DNA of 64,000 nt from Arthrobacter sp. NicSoilB8 (GCF_019977355.1 NZ_AP024655.1:1116001-1180000), one strand, 5' to 3'. Shown: positions 42,081 through 50,728, counted from the stretch's first letter. The notes: generated by a model from the letters alone, not told the origin. Program-made: numbers and translations.

Positions 42081-42662
42081 TCAGTTCGGGAGCGGCTGCC
42101 GTTCGCCGACGGCAACCGCATCTTCGAGCGTTACGTACGTCCGCCGTCGTCGTTCCAGTCTTTCCTGCTGGCCGGGCGACGGGATCTGCGCGCCTTTCGC
42201 GCGGTTGCACCTGCTGCACGCGGCGACGAAGTTCCGCAGGCTGGTGGATCCGCCCTTGGACCACGGGTAGAAATGGTCACCGTGTTCCGCCGGACGGGCA
42301 CAGCGGCTGCGGAAGGCCGCCTCCATCTCGCACTGGCCGTCTGCCCGCGACATGCCTTCGCGGCGCTGCTGGCGGCTGAAGCGCCGGACCGGATCGCGGC
42401 GCTTGACGTCCCGTGCGCGGAGGACCGACGCGCAAATGGTCAGGACGACGGCGAGGACGCCTGGAAGCGTGACGGCCGCCAGCACGCCCTCGAACATCCC
42501 TGTAAAGACGGCTGTGACGGTCGTGGGTGCTCGTACCGCAGTTGCGTACCCGGAACGCGCCACGAGCGACAGGATGGCAGCGGCGAGGATCCACACCGTC
42601 AACGCGGCCATGGCCAACCGGAGTAATTGGCGCGTCCAGTAGATGCGTTTCAATTCAAGCAT
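42081..42662 (-). CDS. Membrane-anchored HNH endonuclease, 193 aa
   Basis: Two N-terminal membrane helices (LLRLAMAALTVWILAAAILS and FEGVLAAVTLPGVLAVVLTI) precede a cytoplasmic HNH domain: DGQCEMEA...CARPAEHGDHFYPWSKGG, then STSLRNFVAACSRCNRAKG, with the zinc cysteines and HH/N motif in place. The start MLELKRIYWTRQ at 42662 follows GGGGGAGA. An HNH nuclease tied to the membrane is unusual; it might act on incoming DNA, though this is inference. Confidence 0.8.
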   Translation of the reverse strand: MLELKRIYWTRQLLRLAMAALTVWILAAAILSLVARSGYATAVRAPTTVTAVFTGMFEGVLAAVTLPGVLAVVLTICASVLRARDVKRRDPVRRFSRQQRREGMSRADGQCEMEAAFRSRCARPAEHGDHFYPWSKGGSTSLRNFVAACSRCNRAKGAQIPSPGQQERLERRRRTYVTLEDAVAVGERQPLPN

Positions 42663-42890
42663 TTGGTCTCCCCCATAAAGACTCCGGCCAAATAAAGCCG
42701 GGCGGCGTCCCGCTCGCTGAGACAGATCGTACCTTCGCTGGCACTGCGGGAGGTGGTGCCTCTCCAAGCGTGGTCTTCGTCGAGGGTGTTCCGGTTCAGT
42801 CCGGACCGCTACCTTTTTCCTAGGGGCATGGGCAGCAACGGCGCTTTGACCCCCGACAGGAATTTCTACTCAGAAGGAGTGGGAAAGGTC

Positions 42891-43628
42891 ATGAATCGGC
42901 GAACCAAAACCTTCTTTGGGGTGATCGTCCTGTTGCTGGTTGTTGGTGGGACGACATTATTTGTCTTCGACAAGACAAAAGGGAGTAGGGCCACCGAGTA
43001 CAACCCGCAGATCATCCCCGCCGATTTCACTACTGAAATCACCAACAAATACTTCGCCCTCCCGGTCGGCAAAAAACTGACTTACGAGACCACCGAACAA
43101 GGAAGAGTCACCGAGAGGATCGAGATCGAAATCCTGCCAGAGACCAAGACCATAGAGGGTGTGGAGACGGTGGTCTATCTGGATAAGGAGTACAAGAACG
43201 GGCAATTGGTAGAGGAAACCCGGGATTACCTGGCGCAACACAAAAACGGGGACGTCTGGTACTTCGGCGAGGACGTGAACAACTACTCAAATGGAATGTT
43301 GGTAAGCCACTCCGGCAGCTTTCTCCATGGAAAAGACGGGGCAAAAGCCGGCATCTGGATGAAGGCCGACCAGCGCGTCGGCGATTCCTACCGGCAGGAA
43401 TTCTACCCCGGTCACGCGGAAGACATGCGGGACACCGTAGCTACCGGCGAGACCGTCTCCACCAAATCAGGCACGTACACCGACTGCGTCAAGGTCTACG
43501 ACTGGACGCCGCTTGAAAAGAACTCCCGGGAGTACAAGTATCACTGCCCCCAGATCGGTGCGCTGGCCCTTACCGAGGACCTGGAGACCGGCAGCCGGTC
43601 AGAACTCGTGAATGTCGTCCTGCCCTAG
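42891..43628 (+). CDS. Secreted or membrane-anchored protein of unknown function, 245 aa
   Basis: One N-terminal helix (KTFFGVIVLLLVVGGTTLFV) is followed by a beta-rich extracellular domain with recognisable phrases (FALPVGKKLTYETTEQGRVT, DVWYFGEDVNNYSNGMLVSH, VGDSYRQEFYPGHAEDM, CVKVYDWTPLEKNSREYKYH). Similar proteins are scattered over many bacterial phyla but lack a known function. ATG 42891 has GGAAAGG before it. It is visibly less GC-rich than its neighbours, which suggests transfer. Its stop overlaps that of the TfoX-like gene. Confidence 0.75.
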   Translation: MNRRTKTFFGVIVLLLVVGGTTLFVFDKTKGSRATEYNPQIIPADFTTEITNKYFALPVGKKLTYETTEQGRVTERIEIEILPETKTIEGVETVVYLDKEYKNGQLVEETRDYLAQHKNGDVWYFGEDVNNYSNGMLVSHSGSFLHGKDGAKAGIWMKADQRVGDSYRQEFYPGHAEDMRDTVATGETVSTKSGTYTDCVKVYDWTPLEKNSREYKYHCPQIGALALTEDLETGSRSELVNVVLP

Positions 43629-44017
43629 CCTTGCAACTTCTTGGGCCGGGGCTTAGAAACCTTCGGCTCCTTGGGCGGCAGCCCGGCCACGTACTCGAAT
43701 GCTTTCTCCACCCAGGCCTTGGCCCGCGCCTCATCGCCGTCGCCCTCGGCGTTCCAGAATTCCGGCAAGCCCGTATAGCCGCCCATGGGGCGCTCCGGCG
43801 GCCCGAACGGAACGGTCCGCTCGGTGCTTTCAAGCGCCTCTTTATCTGCCTCGGCCAGCTTCACTCCAATGGTGGGACCGAACAAGCCGGCGAACATGTT
43901 GCCGTGCACGAACGCCCCAAGGTTCCCAAACATTGGCTTGACGACCACCTCGGGATGGTCCGGGAGCACCGAGCGGAAGTGCTCCTTGTCGGCGTCGGAC
44001 GCTTTCGGCATTTCCAT
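43625..44017 (-). CDS. TfoX N-terminal-domain protein, 130 aa
   Basis: The family pattern is VVKPMFGNLGAFVHGNMFAG, LFGPTIGVKLAEADKEA and ERPMGGYTGLP(E)FW, as in TfoX/Sxy N-terminal domains. The C terminus is basic (KVSKPRPKKLQG). Stand-alone copies are common in Actinobacteria and their role is not settled. The start MEMPKASDADKEHF at 44017 follows CGGAGGAAG. Confidence 0.88.
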   Translation of the reverse strand: MEMPKASDADKEHFRSVLPDHPEVVVKPMFGNLGAFVHGNMFAGLFGPTIGVKLAEADKEALESTERTVPFGPPERPMGGYTGLPEFWNAEGDGDEARAKAWVEKAFEYVAGLPPKEPKVSKPRPKKLQG

Positions 44018-44187
44018 GGATCTTCCTCCGGTAACAGGTCGCGGACTGGTCTTCCTGCAGGATATGCCTGCGGCCGGGCACGGGACAGGCGGGGGCCTGC
44101 AGACGCTGGCTCTACTGCCGCCGGTCACAAGGCCCAAGCCCTGGGGCGGAACACCTTACCCGCCGGATCAGGGCGCAGCCGTGTCAT

Positions 44188-44556
44188 TCAAAATGTAGAC
44201 CCCCGGCCCGGCGGGGCAAGCCTGGCCTCTGCCAGTTGCTCGGCTTCCTTGAAGTCGCGGTCCCAGGCTTTCTTGTCCTGGCCGACGCGCCACCTGTAGG
44301 TCCCGGTCCACTTAGGCTCCACCACGGGACCGGCCGCTTCGATCTGCTGGCGGGTCGGTCTGGTCTTGGGTGCAAGCCTCACGGCAGCGGGCGGGGCGTA
44401 TGCCGCTCGCCGCGGCGGCCACCCCGACCCCGCGGCCAGTGGCCGCGGCCGTCTCCGGCTATACCTGGCGAGGGCAACGATGGGGAGAATTATGCAGGCC
44501 AGGCACACGCCGACCCAGAGCATCAGGAGGATGACGATCCCAAGCAACATTCCCAT
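44188..44556 (-). CDS. Small membrane protein, 122 aa
   Basis: From MGMLLGIVILLMLWVGVCLA one long or two short membrane helices are followed by a basic, proline-rich cytoplasmic tail (RRAAYAPPAAVRLAPKTRP) and a helix ending KEAEQLAEARLAPPG. The frame extends to 44799 but not as recognisable protein. No family recognised. Confidence 0.5.
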   Translation of the reverse strand: MGMLLGIVILLMLWVGVCLACIILPIVALARYSRRRPRPLAAGSGWPPRRAAYAPPAAVRLAPKTRPTRQQIEAAGPVVEPKWTGTYRWRVGQDKKAWDRDFKEAEQLAEARLAPPGRGSTF

Positions 44557-45031
44557 GACCCAGATTAACTTCAATGCGGCCCATTGCGGAAGGGTTCGGA
44601 TACGCCCTCCGGCGGACTCGTCCCCGCCGCGCGCGGCGGTACGGATCCGGTGCGCAGCGCCACCCAGTACGCGGCCGCAGCTTCCCGTCTGGAACGCGCC
44701 TTCGCCCCACGCCGGCATGGAGCATCGCCAGCGGGAGAAGCGGGAGCCGACAACCGTGGTGAATGACTTCCTGGCGGCTGGCCAGATGCCGATCAGCACG
44801 ATGGGTAGCCGAGGCCTTCGGTGTGGGCATGTGGACGCCCGTTAGCCGGTGGTAATTTGCGTCCGGAAACTCCTGTACAGTTGATCCTGTTGTTGTGTTT
44901 ATGCAGTTCGTAGTTCAGGCAGTACGCATGGTCGAAAGCCCATGTTCTTCTGAAGCAGCGGTTTTGAGCACCCCAAACAGGAGGACCCGAAAGTCGGGAC
45001 AGTTCCTCCACCTTCACGAAGGACAAAAATA
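44557..45031 (+). promoter_or_regulatory. Promoter and structured 5' leader of the cold-shock gene
   Basis: The last 150 bases before the csp start are AT-richer than the surroundings and lack genes, as usual for the long leader of cold-shock mRNAs. At 44980-45009 GGAGGA-CCCGA-AAG-TCGGG-ACAGT-TCCTCC folds into a two-tier hairpin that traps a purine-rich GGAGGA. The true ribosome site is GAAGGAC just before the ATG. The first part (44557-44850) shows nothing clear. Confidence 0.5.
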
Positions 45032-45235
45032 ATGGCTACTGGTACCGTCAAATGGTTTAACGCTGAAAAGGGCTTCGGCTTCATTTCCCCCGATGACTCC
45101 TCACAGGACGTTTTCGCACACTACTCTGCGATCAACTCCTCCGGCTTCCGCTCCCTCGAAGAGAACCAGAAGGTCTCCTTCGAAACCGAGCAGGGCCCCA
45201 AGGGTCCCCAGGCCACCAACATCCAGGCTATCTAA
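45032..45235 (+). CDS. cspA: Cold-shock protein, 67 aa
   Basis: A classic OB-fold cold-shock domain with both RNA-binding motifs: KGFGFISPD (RNP1) and VFAHYSAI (RNP2, usually VFVHFSAI). It starts [17 protein letters not shown]. It acts as an RNA chaperone. It has a long leader and its own strong terminator. Confidence 0.97.
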   Translation: MATGTVKWFNAEKGFGFISPDDSSQDVFAHYSAINSSGFRSLEENQKVSFETEQGPKGPQATNIQAI

Positions 45236-45267
45236 TTTCCTTAGATACCCGGAACCGTTAGGTTTCT

Positions 45268-45304
45268 AGCAGGGCCCGTCTTCGGACGGGCCCTGCTTTT
45301 GTTT
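45268..45304 (+). terminator. Rho-independent terminator of the cold-shock gene
   Basis: AGCAGGGCCCGTC-TTCG-GACGGGCCCTGCTTTTGTTT: 13 base pairs with a UUCG tetraloop and a U-run. Confidence 0.97.
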
Positions 45305-45331
45305 AACCCACCTGTGCTGTGTCGGACCCGC

Positions 45332-45637
45332 TCAGCTGCCGAATTCCAGATCGAGTTCGACGTCGACCTCGTCTCCGGCGCGCAGGCCCGCCGCCGTCCT
45401 GATGGCCTTCTTCACCGGCAGGAGGTACGAGCCGCTCTTGGTGTCCGGGAAAAGCGAGGTGGACCACCGCTGCCCGGCGATCGAAGCGGTCACCTTGACC
45501 GAACCGAAGGCCTTGGCGAACGGGGCGGCGTCGTCCCGGAGCTCTTCGGCCAGCTCCGTGGGCAGCGTAATGAAATGCCACCCGGATTCCTCGGGATAGT
45601 GCCACAGCTCGCCACGGAACGAGTACGACGCCGTCAC
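45332..45637 (-). CDS. DUF1905 protein, 101 aa
   Basis: The pattern SYSFRGELWHYPEESGWHFI, TLPTELAEELRD, FGSVKVTASIAGQRWSTSLF and KAIRTAAGLRAGDEVDVELD is the DUF1905 beta-barrel domain (PF08922). The start GTG at 45637 (VTASYSFRGE) lies 16 bases after the stop of the upstream regulator, so they are likely co-transcribed. Function unknown. Confidence 0.85.
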   Translation of the reverse strand: MTASYSFRGELWHYPEESGWHFITLPTELAEELRDDAAPFAKAFGSVKVTASIAGQRWSTSLFPDTKSGSYLLPVKKAIRTAAGLRAGDEVDVELDLEFGS

Positions 45638-45653
45638 GTGCCAACCAACCGGA

Positions 45654-47465
45654 TCACAGCGAGACGCCGTGGCGCCGGTCCAGGAAGGCGGCCAGCGCGG
45701 GATTGTCGATCTCCCGGGCCAGCCACGGCACGGTCTGGGCGGCAGCCTCGTCGCCGAGGACCGCGCGGTGGGACTGCGCCCGGACCACGAACTCCCGCAT
45801 CCCGCTGCGGCTGGCCAGCGCGGCCAGGCGCTCGACGAACTCGGCAGCACGCGGGGATCCGGTGGCGATGGCGACTTCCGCGGCAACATCGAGCAGCCGG
45901 GCCGAATACCAGAGGTACCACGGCGTGGGTTCCAGGCCGCGGTTGATCCAGTGCTCTGCGGCGGCGAGGTCGCCGTGCGCCAGGAACAGCCGGGCTTCGG
46001 CGCCTGCCGCCAGAGCCATGTAGCAGTGGTCGCCGGCGAGCTCGGCCATGACCCAGGACCGGTCGATCAGGTCCGCCGCGGCGTCCAGCCGGCCCGCGGC
46101 GAGGTAGGTTTCGCCCCGGACTCCGGCGACGAACGGCTCGAACGCCGTCCAGTGTTCCCCCGCCACCCAGTCCAGGGCCCGGTCCAGACAGGCGGCCGCC
46201 AGCTCCAGGTCCCCCCGCAGCAGGTGCACTCGACCCAGCAGGGCCTCGCTGAACGCCTGCTGCCGCCGGTTCCCGACCTCCCGGGCCAGCCTCCCGGATT
46301 CGGTGAAGGCCGTCACCGCGTCCCCATAGTGTGCGGTGTCCGAGGCCAGCATGCCCTGGATCGCCAGGATCCGTGCCTGCTCGTCCGGGATTCCCTGCGC
46401 CGCGCGCGTCGCCCGGTCCAGCCAGCCGGCCGCGCGGTCCGGAACGCCGCGCTGCACGGACAAGTAGCCCAGCTCGCGGAAGGCGGTAGCGGCAGTCCGG
46501 GAGACGCCGTCGGGCCCTTCCGCGGACAGCGCGCGGTGCAGGAGATCGGCCACCTCGGCTCCCCGGCCGCCGGCCTGGTGGATCATGGCCCCGGACAGCG
46601 TGACCAGGGATTCGGCGAGCAGATGATGATCATCGGTGCGCTGGGCGAGCCCGACGGCGAGCCGCAGCTGCTCCAGCCCGCGGTCCACCGAACCCGCCGA
46701 GAGCGACGCCCCGGCGGCGTCGAGGTAGGACCGCACCGTGGCCGCACTGGCCGGCATCCCCGGCTCGGCCGCGGGGTCCGCGTCCGCCAGCGCCCGGCGC
46801 ACCTCCGCGGGCAGCCCGAGCCCGAGCTCCCGGCGGTAAAGGTCCCGGCACTTGTCCGCCTGCTCCCGCGCCCGCCGGTACTCGCCCAGGGAGAGCAGGG
46901 CCTTGATCAGCACGGCGTGGCAGTCGGCGTTGAACGGGTCCAGGCGCAGCGCGCGGGTGGCGAGGTCGACGGCGTCGTCCGCCCTTCCCGCCGACAGCGC
47001 ACCGAGCGACGCCTCGTAGAGCAGCGCCAGCACGCAGTTCTCGAGCCGGTGCCGCTGGTCCTCCAGCCACGACTCGAACACGGGGCAGTCCGCGAAGGAC
47101 AGGCCCTCCAGGAGCTGGCCATCGAACGCGCGGGGGTCGGCGTCGCCGGCGGGGTGCAGGACCGCGAGGACGTCGCAGTGCCATCCGGCCGGCATTGCGA
47201 GCCGCAGCGGATCGCCGCCGACCGAGTCCGTGCCGAGGGTCCGCCGCAGCTCGGAGAGGTTCCAGCGCAGGGCACCGAGGGGGTCCTCGGCGTCGGGGAA
47301 CAGCAGGGCCGCCGTCCGGGCGCGGCCGGTGCCGTCCGGTTGCAGCGCGAGGTAGGCCAGCACAGCCCAAGCCTTGCGGCCCCTGGGCTGCCGGGGTGGG
47401 GTGCCAGCGGACTCGATCCTGGGCGGACCGAGGAGCCGAATCCATGTGTCGGCCATATGAGTCAT
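45654..47465 (-). CDS. BTAD-domain transcriptional regulator (SARP-like), 603 aa
   Basis: An OmpR-type winged helix (IRLLGPPRIESAGTPPRQPR ... AEDPLGALRWNLSELRRTLG) is followed by the BTAD domain (LYEASLGALSAGRADDAVDL, ALLSLGEYRRAREQADKCRD, LYRRELGLGLPAEVRRALAD) and about 350 residues of TPR-like helices. There is no NB-ARC ATPase between, so it is a short SARP variant. The start is ATG 47465 or ATG 47456. The target genes are unknown; no antibiotic cluster lies nearby. Confidence 0.85.
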   Translation of the reverse strand: MTHMADTWIRLLGPPRIESAGTPPRQPRGRKAWAVLAYLALQPDGTGRARTAALLFPDAEDPLGALRWNLSELRRTLGTDSVGGDPLRLAMPAGWHCDVLAVLHPAGDADPRAFDGQLLEGLSFADCPVFESWLEDQRHRLENCVLALLYEASLGALSAGRADDAVDLATRALRLDPFNADCHAVLIKALLSLGEYRRAREQADKCRDLYRRELGLGLPAEVRRALADADPAAEPGMPASAATVRSYLDAAGASLSAGSVDRGLEQLRLAVGLAQRTDDHHLLAESLVTLSGAMIHQAGGRGAEVADLLHRALSAEGPDGVSRTAATAFRELGYLSVQRGVPDRAAGWLDRATRAAQGIPDEQARILAIQGMLASDTAHYGDAVTAFTESGRLAREVGNRRQQAFSEALLGRVHLLRGDLELAAACLDRALDWVAGEHWTAFEPFVAGVRGETYLAAGRLDAAADLIDRSWVMAELAGDHCYMALAAGAEARLFLAHGDLAAAEHWINRGLEPTPWYLWYSARLLDVAAEVAIATGSPRAAEFVERLAALASRSGMREFVVRAQSHRAVLGDEAAAQTVPWLAREIDNPALAAFLDRRHGVSL

Positions 47466-47518
47466 GCTACGCCGGGGGAGTGGCGGCGGTGCAGGGGCTT
47501 CGCAGGCCGCGCGCCCGA

Positions 47519-47995
47519 TCAGTTCGCGCGGGTTCCTCCGCGTCGCGTGGAGGGATAATCGGCAGGCATGCCGGGGCCGAGGCGGATCGCGACCTCCTCC
47601 GCGGGCACAATGCCGCACGCCTCGCATGTTGCGACCGCGTGCACCGCGCCGTCACCGCAGACGGCGTGCCGGTACAGGATCGGCGGTTCGATAGGGGACG
47701 CCCAGGTGTCGCCCCACTCGGTGAGCGCGATGAGCGCGACCGCGAGTGCGCGGCCCTTGGCCGTGAGGATGTAGTCGGCGGAACCTGCGCGCTCCATGAT
47801 GCCGCTGGTGACGAACGAATCCAGCCGGGACGTGAGCACGTTTGTCGCGATCCCGAGGTTGTGCTGGAAGTCGCCGAAGCGCGTCACCCCGGCGAACAGG
47901 GCGTCGCGGATGATGAGCAGACTCCACCGCTCGCCGACGAGCTCGAGTGATCGCGCGATCGAGCACACCTGCGTGTCGTAAGACTTCCCTAGCAT
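47519..47995 (-). CDS. HxlR-family transcriptional regulator, 158 aa
   Basis: The HxlR wing-helix signature is complete: CSIARSLELVGERWSLLIIR, DALFAGVTRFGDFQHNLGIA, NVLTSRLDSFVTSGIMER, and LTAKGRALAVALIALTEWGD. The C-terminal part has a CGDGAVHAVATCEACG possible metal site. It is divergent from the SRPBCC gene, with two operator copies between the genes (48010-48059), so it probably represses both. Confidence 0.92.
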   Translation of the reverse strand: MLGKSYDTQVCSIARSLELVGERWSLLIIRDALFAGVTRFGDFQHNLGIATNVLTSRLDSFVTSGIMERAGSADYILTAKGRALAVALIALTEWGDTWASPIEPPILYRHAVCGDGAVHAVATCEACGIVPAEEVAIRLGPGMPADYPSTRRGGTRAN

Positions 47996-48009
47996 GGCTC
48001 GACTCTACC

Positions 48010-48059
48010 ACTTGCGTGATGCAAGTCACCCGGCCTACACTCACTTGCATCACGCAAGT
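48010..48059. promoter_or_regulatory. Doubled palindromic operator between HxlR and SRPBCC genes
   Basis: ACTTGCGTGATGCAAGT (48010-48026) and ACTTGCATCACGCAAGT (48043-48059) are exact reverse complements of each other, and each is itself a near palindrome (ACTTGC...GCAAGT). The centres are 33 bases apart, three helical turns, which suits cooperative binding of two dimers. Confidence 0.8.
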
Positions 48060-48104
48060 TCAGAAGCCCTCTCCGCCGAGGGAGGCAGGCAAAGGAGCAG
48101 AAAA

Positions 48105-48632
48105 ATGACCGCGAACTACACGACAACGATCACCGTGGATGCCACGCCGCAAAAGGCGTTCGATGCGATCAACAACGTCCCCGCGTGGTGGGGGCGGATC
48201 ACCGGCTCGACCACCGCAGTCGGCGACGAGTTCGTCTACGTCGTCCCGGGGCTGCACTACAGCGGATTCCGGGTCACCGACATCGAACCGGCACGACGCA
48301 TCGCGTGGCTCGTCACGGGCAGCTACCTCGATTTCACCGCAGATAAGCAGGAGTGGAATGGCACGACCGTCCGGTTCGACATCCAGGAGGCCGATGGCGG
48401 AACGCGGGTCACCTTCACCCACGAGGGCCTCGAGCCCGAGGACGAGTGCTACGACGTGTGTTCGAACGCGTGGGGCATGTTCGTGAACGGTAGCCTCAAG
48501 GCGCTCATCGAAACCGGCGTAGGCCAGCCGTACTCATTCGATGGCGACGAGGCGCTCACCGCAGCCGATCATGCAGAGCTGCACCACCAGGTGGCCGCGG
48601 CAGCCAGGGCCGCGAACAACAACGCAAGCTGA
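48105..48632 (+). CDS. SRPBCC (AHSA1/START-like) domain protein, 175 aa
   Basis: The fold signature is present: YTTTITVDATPQKAFDAINN, VPAWWGR, HYSGFRVTDIEPARRIAWLV and TRVTFTHEGLEP, plus a C-terminal helix (WGMFVNGSLKALIETGVGQP). Such proteins bind hydrophobic ligands. ATG 48105 follows AAAGGAG. Control by the divergent HxlR protein is likely. Confidence 0.9.
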   Translation: MTANYTTTITVDATPQKAFDAINNVPAWWGRITGSTTAVGDEFVYVVPGLHYSGFRVTDIEPARRIAWLVTGSYLDFTADKQEWNGTTVRFDIQEADGGTRVTFTHEGLEPEDECYDVCSNAWGMFVNGSLKALIETGVGQPYSFDGDEALTAADHAELHHQVAAAARAANNNAS

Positions 48633-48690
48633 CGCGAACCAGAGGCCCGGCCGCATCATTCGGCGCCGGATAGGTGAGCGCCGTGCACGT

Positions 48691-49167
48691 TCACGGGGCC
48701 TGCGCAGCCCCGGTTTGAGGAGGCCTGTCCTTCAAGAGGACCGTCGCGGCGATGACGGTCGCACATGCGAAGAGGACCAACGGCGTTTGGAAAACCGCGC
48801 CCAGGACGGCAAGCCCGGCGTCGGCTATTGGCCTCGACGCCGAAAACAGGCACGCCACGTCGATGGCCAACGCGGCCGCATAGCCGACGAAGAAGCAGAG
48901 AAGCAGCGCGGGAGTCCTGTAGGTCTTGGTAAACTCCCTCACCGCGAAGTCGTAGGCCAGGTATTTGAGCCCGATGATGGTGGGAGCGAAGGTCAGAACG
49001 TAGAAGACGTCCACATCCTCCGGAAATTCGGCGAGCGGAACGTTCGCGGTGCCCTGGTAAATGCCGGCTGAGTGGAACCAGAAGCCCGCCAGCTGGGCAG
49101 CGACAAGCAGGACGGCCGCGGCACCGTCCCGCAGCACCGTTCCACCCCGTGTCATTCCGATTGCCAT
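48691..49167 (-). CDS. Four-helix membrane protein, 158 aa
   Basis: Four hydrophobic helices (AAAVLLVAAQLAGFWFHSAG, VFYVLTFAPTIIGLKYLAYD, ALLLCFFVGYAAALAIDVAC, TPLVLFACATVIAATVLLKD) with short loops. Start MAIGMTRGGTVLRD at 49167; the frame above is not protein-like. No family recognised. Confidence 0.7.
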   Translation of the reverse strand: MAIGMTRGGTVLRDGAAAVLLVAAQLAGFWFHSAGIYQGTANVPLAEFPEDVDVFYVLTFAPTIIGLKYLAYDFAVREFTKTYRTPALLLCFFVGYAAALAIDVACLFSASRPIADAGLAVLGAVFQTPLVLFACATVIAATVLLKDRPPQTGAAQAP

Positions 49168-49362
49168 GGCGTCAGTATGCCAGTGCCCGTCAAGGGCTCC
49201 CGCCTCGAAGACCGGGCCACGGGCCGCCGTCGTGACCGCAGGAAACCTGCGCAAACCAGGAATGGAACTGCTCGTAGTCCGGCACGACGGCGGGAGGCCG
49301 GCCGCTGCCGGACGCTCGCCGTCGTACTGGTGTCCGCGGCGGGCTGTCCTGACGAGTGGCCG

Positions 49363-49545
49363 TTATTTTGCCTTGGGGATGAGGATCCACAACGCGATGT
49401 AGACCAGCTCGCCGACGCCGAAGAAGCCGAAGAACACGAAGCCGAGGCGGACCAGGGTCACGGAGATGCCGAAGCGTTGGGCAATGGCTGCGCAGACTCC
49501 CGCGAGGATCTTGCGGTTCCTTGGCCTCATCAGAGATCGTTCCAT
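49363..49545 (-). CDS. PspC-domain protein, 60 aa
   Basis: The PspC domain is complete: LMRPRNRKILAGVCAAIAQR, FGISVTLVRLGFVFFGFFG and a second helix ending YIALWILIPKAK. It is a small inner-membrane protein related to the phage-shock system. ATG 49545; ATG 49530 is also possible. Confidence 0.9.
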   Translation of the reverse strand: MERSLMRPRNRKILAGVCAAIAQRFGISVTLVRLGFVFFGFFGVGELVYIALWILIPKAK

Positions 49546-49840
49546 CCAGCCAAGGTAGCAGTGCGGCCACGCCAGCGGAACAGCCGAGCTGAACAGCTCA
49601 GCGGGACTGCGGAGCCGGGCTGCGGCGTCGGCGTCCAACCTTTGACGTTGAGGGTCCCACCGCTCACACGCTGGCTCACACGGTGGCCGCGGAAACTGGA
49701 CATGTCCTCTTAAAGGGACCGGAAACCTAAACAACAACCGCAGCTCGCACCGCACCGATCACCCCGGAATCCGGCCCCGACCAGGAACTTCATCACTCGC
49801 CCCAACAACCCGCTTCTTCAATCGCCCGAGGTGCCTTCAA

Positions 49841-50014
49841 ATGGAATTTGCCGCCATCCTGCTCGTAGGATTCATGGTCTATGCAGCCGTCGCCACCATC
49901 GTCGCGGTCGCCCGCGACGGCCGTGGCCACACCCCGCTCGAGCGGTCCACCCGCTCCTGGACGGCGGGTAACCTCCCCAGCGAACCGTACGCGTCGCTGC
50001 GGTCCCTGCGCTGA
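49841..50014 (+). CDS. Small membrane protein, 57 aa
   Basis: ATG 49841 begins MEFAAILLVGFMVYAAVATI, a membrane helix, followed by VAVARDGRGHTPLERSTRSW and a polar tail. A weak GAGGTG lies 8-13 bases upstream. It is typical of short Arthrobacter membrane proteins. The gap before it (49546-49840) holds nothing clear. Confidence 0.6.
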   Translation: MEFAAILLVGFMVYAAVATIVAVARDGRGHTPLERSTRSWTAGNLPSEPYASLRSLR

Positions 50015-50159
50015 CCGGACTCCAGCAGCCGGACGCCAATATCCGCACGGGCCTGACCGCCGCTTCCAGCGTTGGGAGTGGCGCAGGCCCGGCGTCGTGC
50101 GGTTTCCTTGTGGAGTTCAGCGCTTCGGAAAAGGAGTCGGCCGCCCGCAGGCGCATCCC

Positions 50160-50290
50160 TCAGCAGGCTTTGGTCTCCCGGATGGCAGCGTAGAGGATCA
50201 TGTCGCAACGCTCACCGGCGATCTCCTGATGACTGCGAAGTAAGCCCTCGCGTTCGTAACCAACGCAGGCCAATCGGGCCGCTTCGGGGG
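50160..50290 (-). pseudogene. C-terminal fragment of a GNAT (RimJ-type) acetyltransferase
   Basis: The minus strand reads EAARLACVGYEREGLLRSHQ then EIAGERCDMILYAAIRE before a stop, which is the ASxRVLEKxGFxxEGxLR...DxxxYxxL ending of RimJ/RimL-type enzymes. Everything before it is missing; the fragment abuts the stop of the VOC gene at 50291. It is a relic. Confidence 0.7.
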
Positions 50291-50728
50291 TCAGCCTTTC
50301 TTCAGTTCCTCGGCGAGCATCACGATGATTCCGCTGGGGCCGCGGAGGTAGGTGAGTTTATAGACGTCCTTATAGGTCGCCACACCGCGTAGCGGATGGC
50401 ATCCGTGCTTCGCAGCTATCTCGAGGGCCTTATCGATGTCGTCTACCGAGAAGGCCACGCGGTGCATGCCAATCTCGTTGGGACGAGTCGGGTTCGACTC
50501 GATCGCTTCGGGATGGATGTATTCGAAAAGCTCGAGTCGACCATGACCGTCCGGGGTCTGGAGCATCGCGATGTTGGCGTGGTTTCCGTCAAGTCCGACG
50601 GCGGTATCGGTCCACTCGCCGCTGACCGTGTCACGGCCGATGACGGTGAGCCCGAGGTCGGTGAAAAAGGCGATTGCTGCTTCGAGGTCGCGGACGGCGA
50701 TGCCGACGTTCTCAAGTTTGATGGCCAT
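50291..50728 (-). CDS. VOC-family (glyoxalase/dioxygenase superfamily) protein, 145 aa
   Basis: Two beta-alpha-beta-beta-beta units: MAIKLENVGIAVRDLEAAIA, FFTDLGLTVIG and RLELFEYIHPE in the first; MHRVAFSVDDIDKALEIAAK, HGCHPLRG and LRGPSGIIVMLAEEL in the second. Metal ligands H/E are present. Possible isomerase, lyase or resistance protein; the substrate is unknown. ATG 50728 is the start, with ATG 50737 close by. Confidence 0.88.
   Translation of the reverse strand: MAIKLENVGIAVRDLEAAIAFFTDLGLTVIGRDTVSGEWTDTAVGLDGNHANIAMLQTPDGHGRLELFEYIHPEAIESNPTRPNEIGMHRVAFSVDDIDKALEIAAKHGCHPLRGVATYKDVYKLTYLRGPSGIIVMLAEELKKG

Noticed and set aside
45669..47558. Plus-strand open frame opposite the BTAD regulator
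   Set aside because: Composition typical of antisense (Arg, Gly, Val, Gln), no motif; the minus strand has full BTAD domain signatures.
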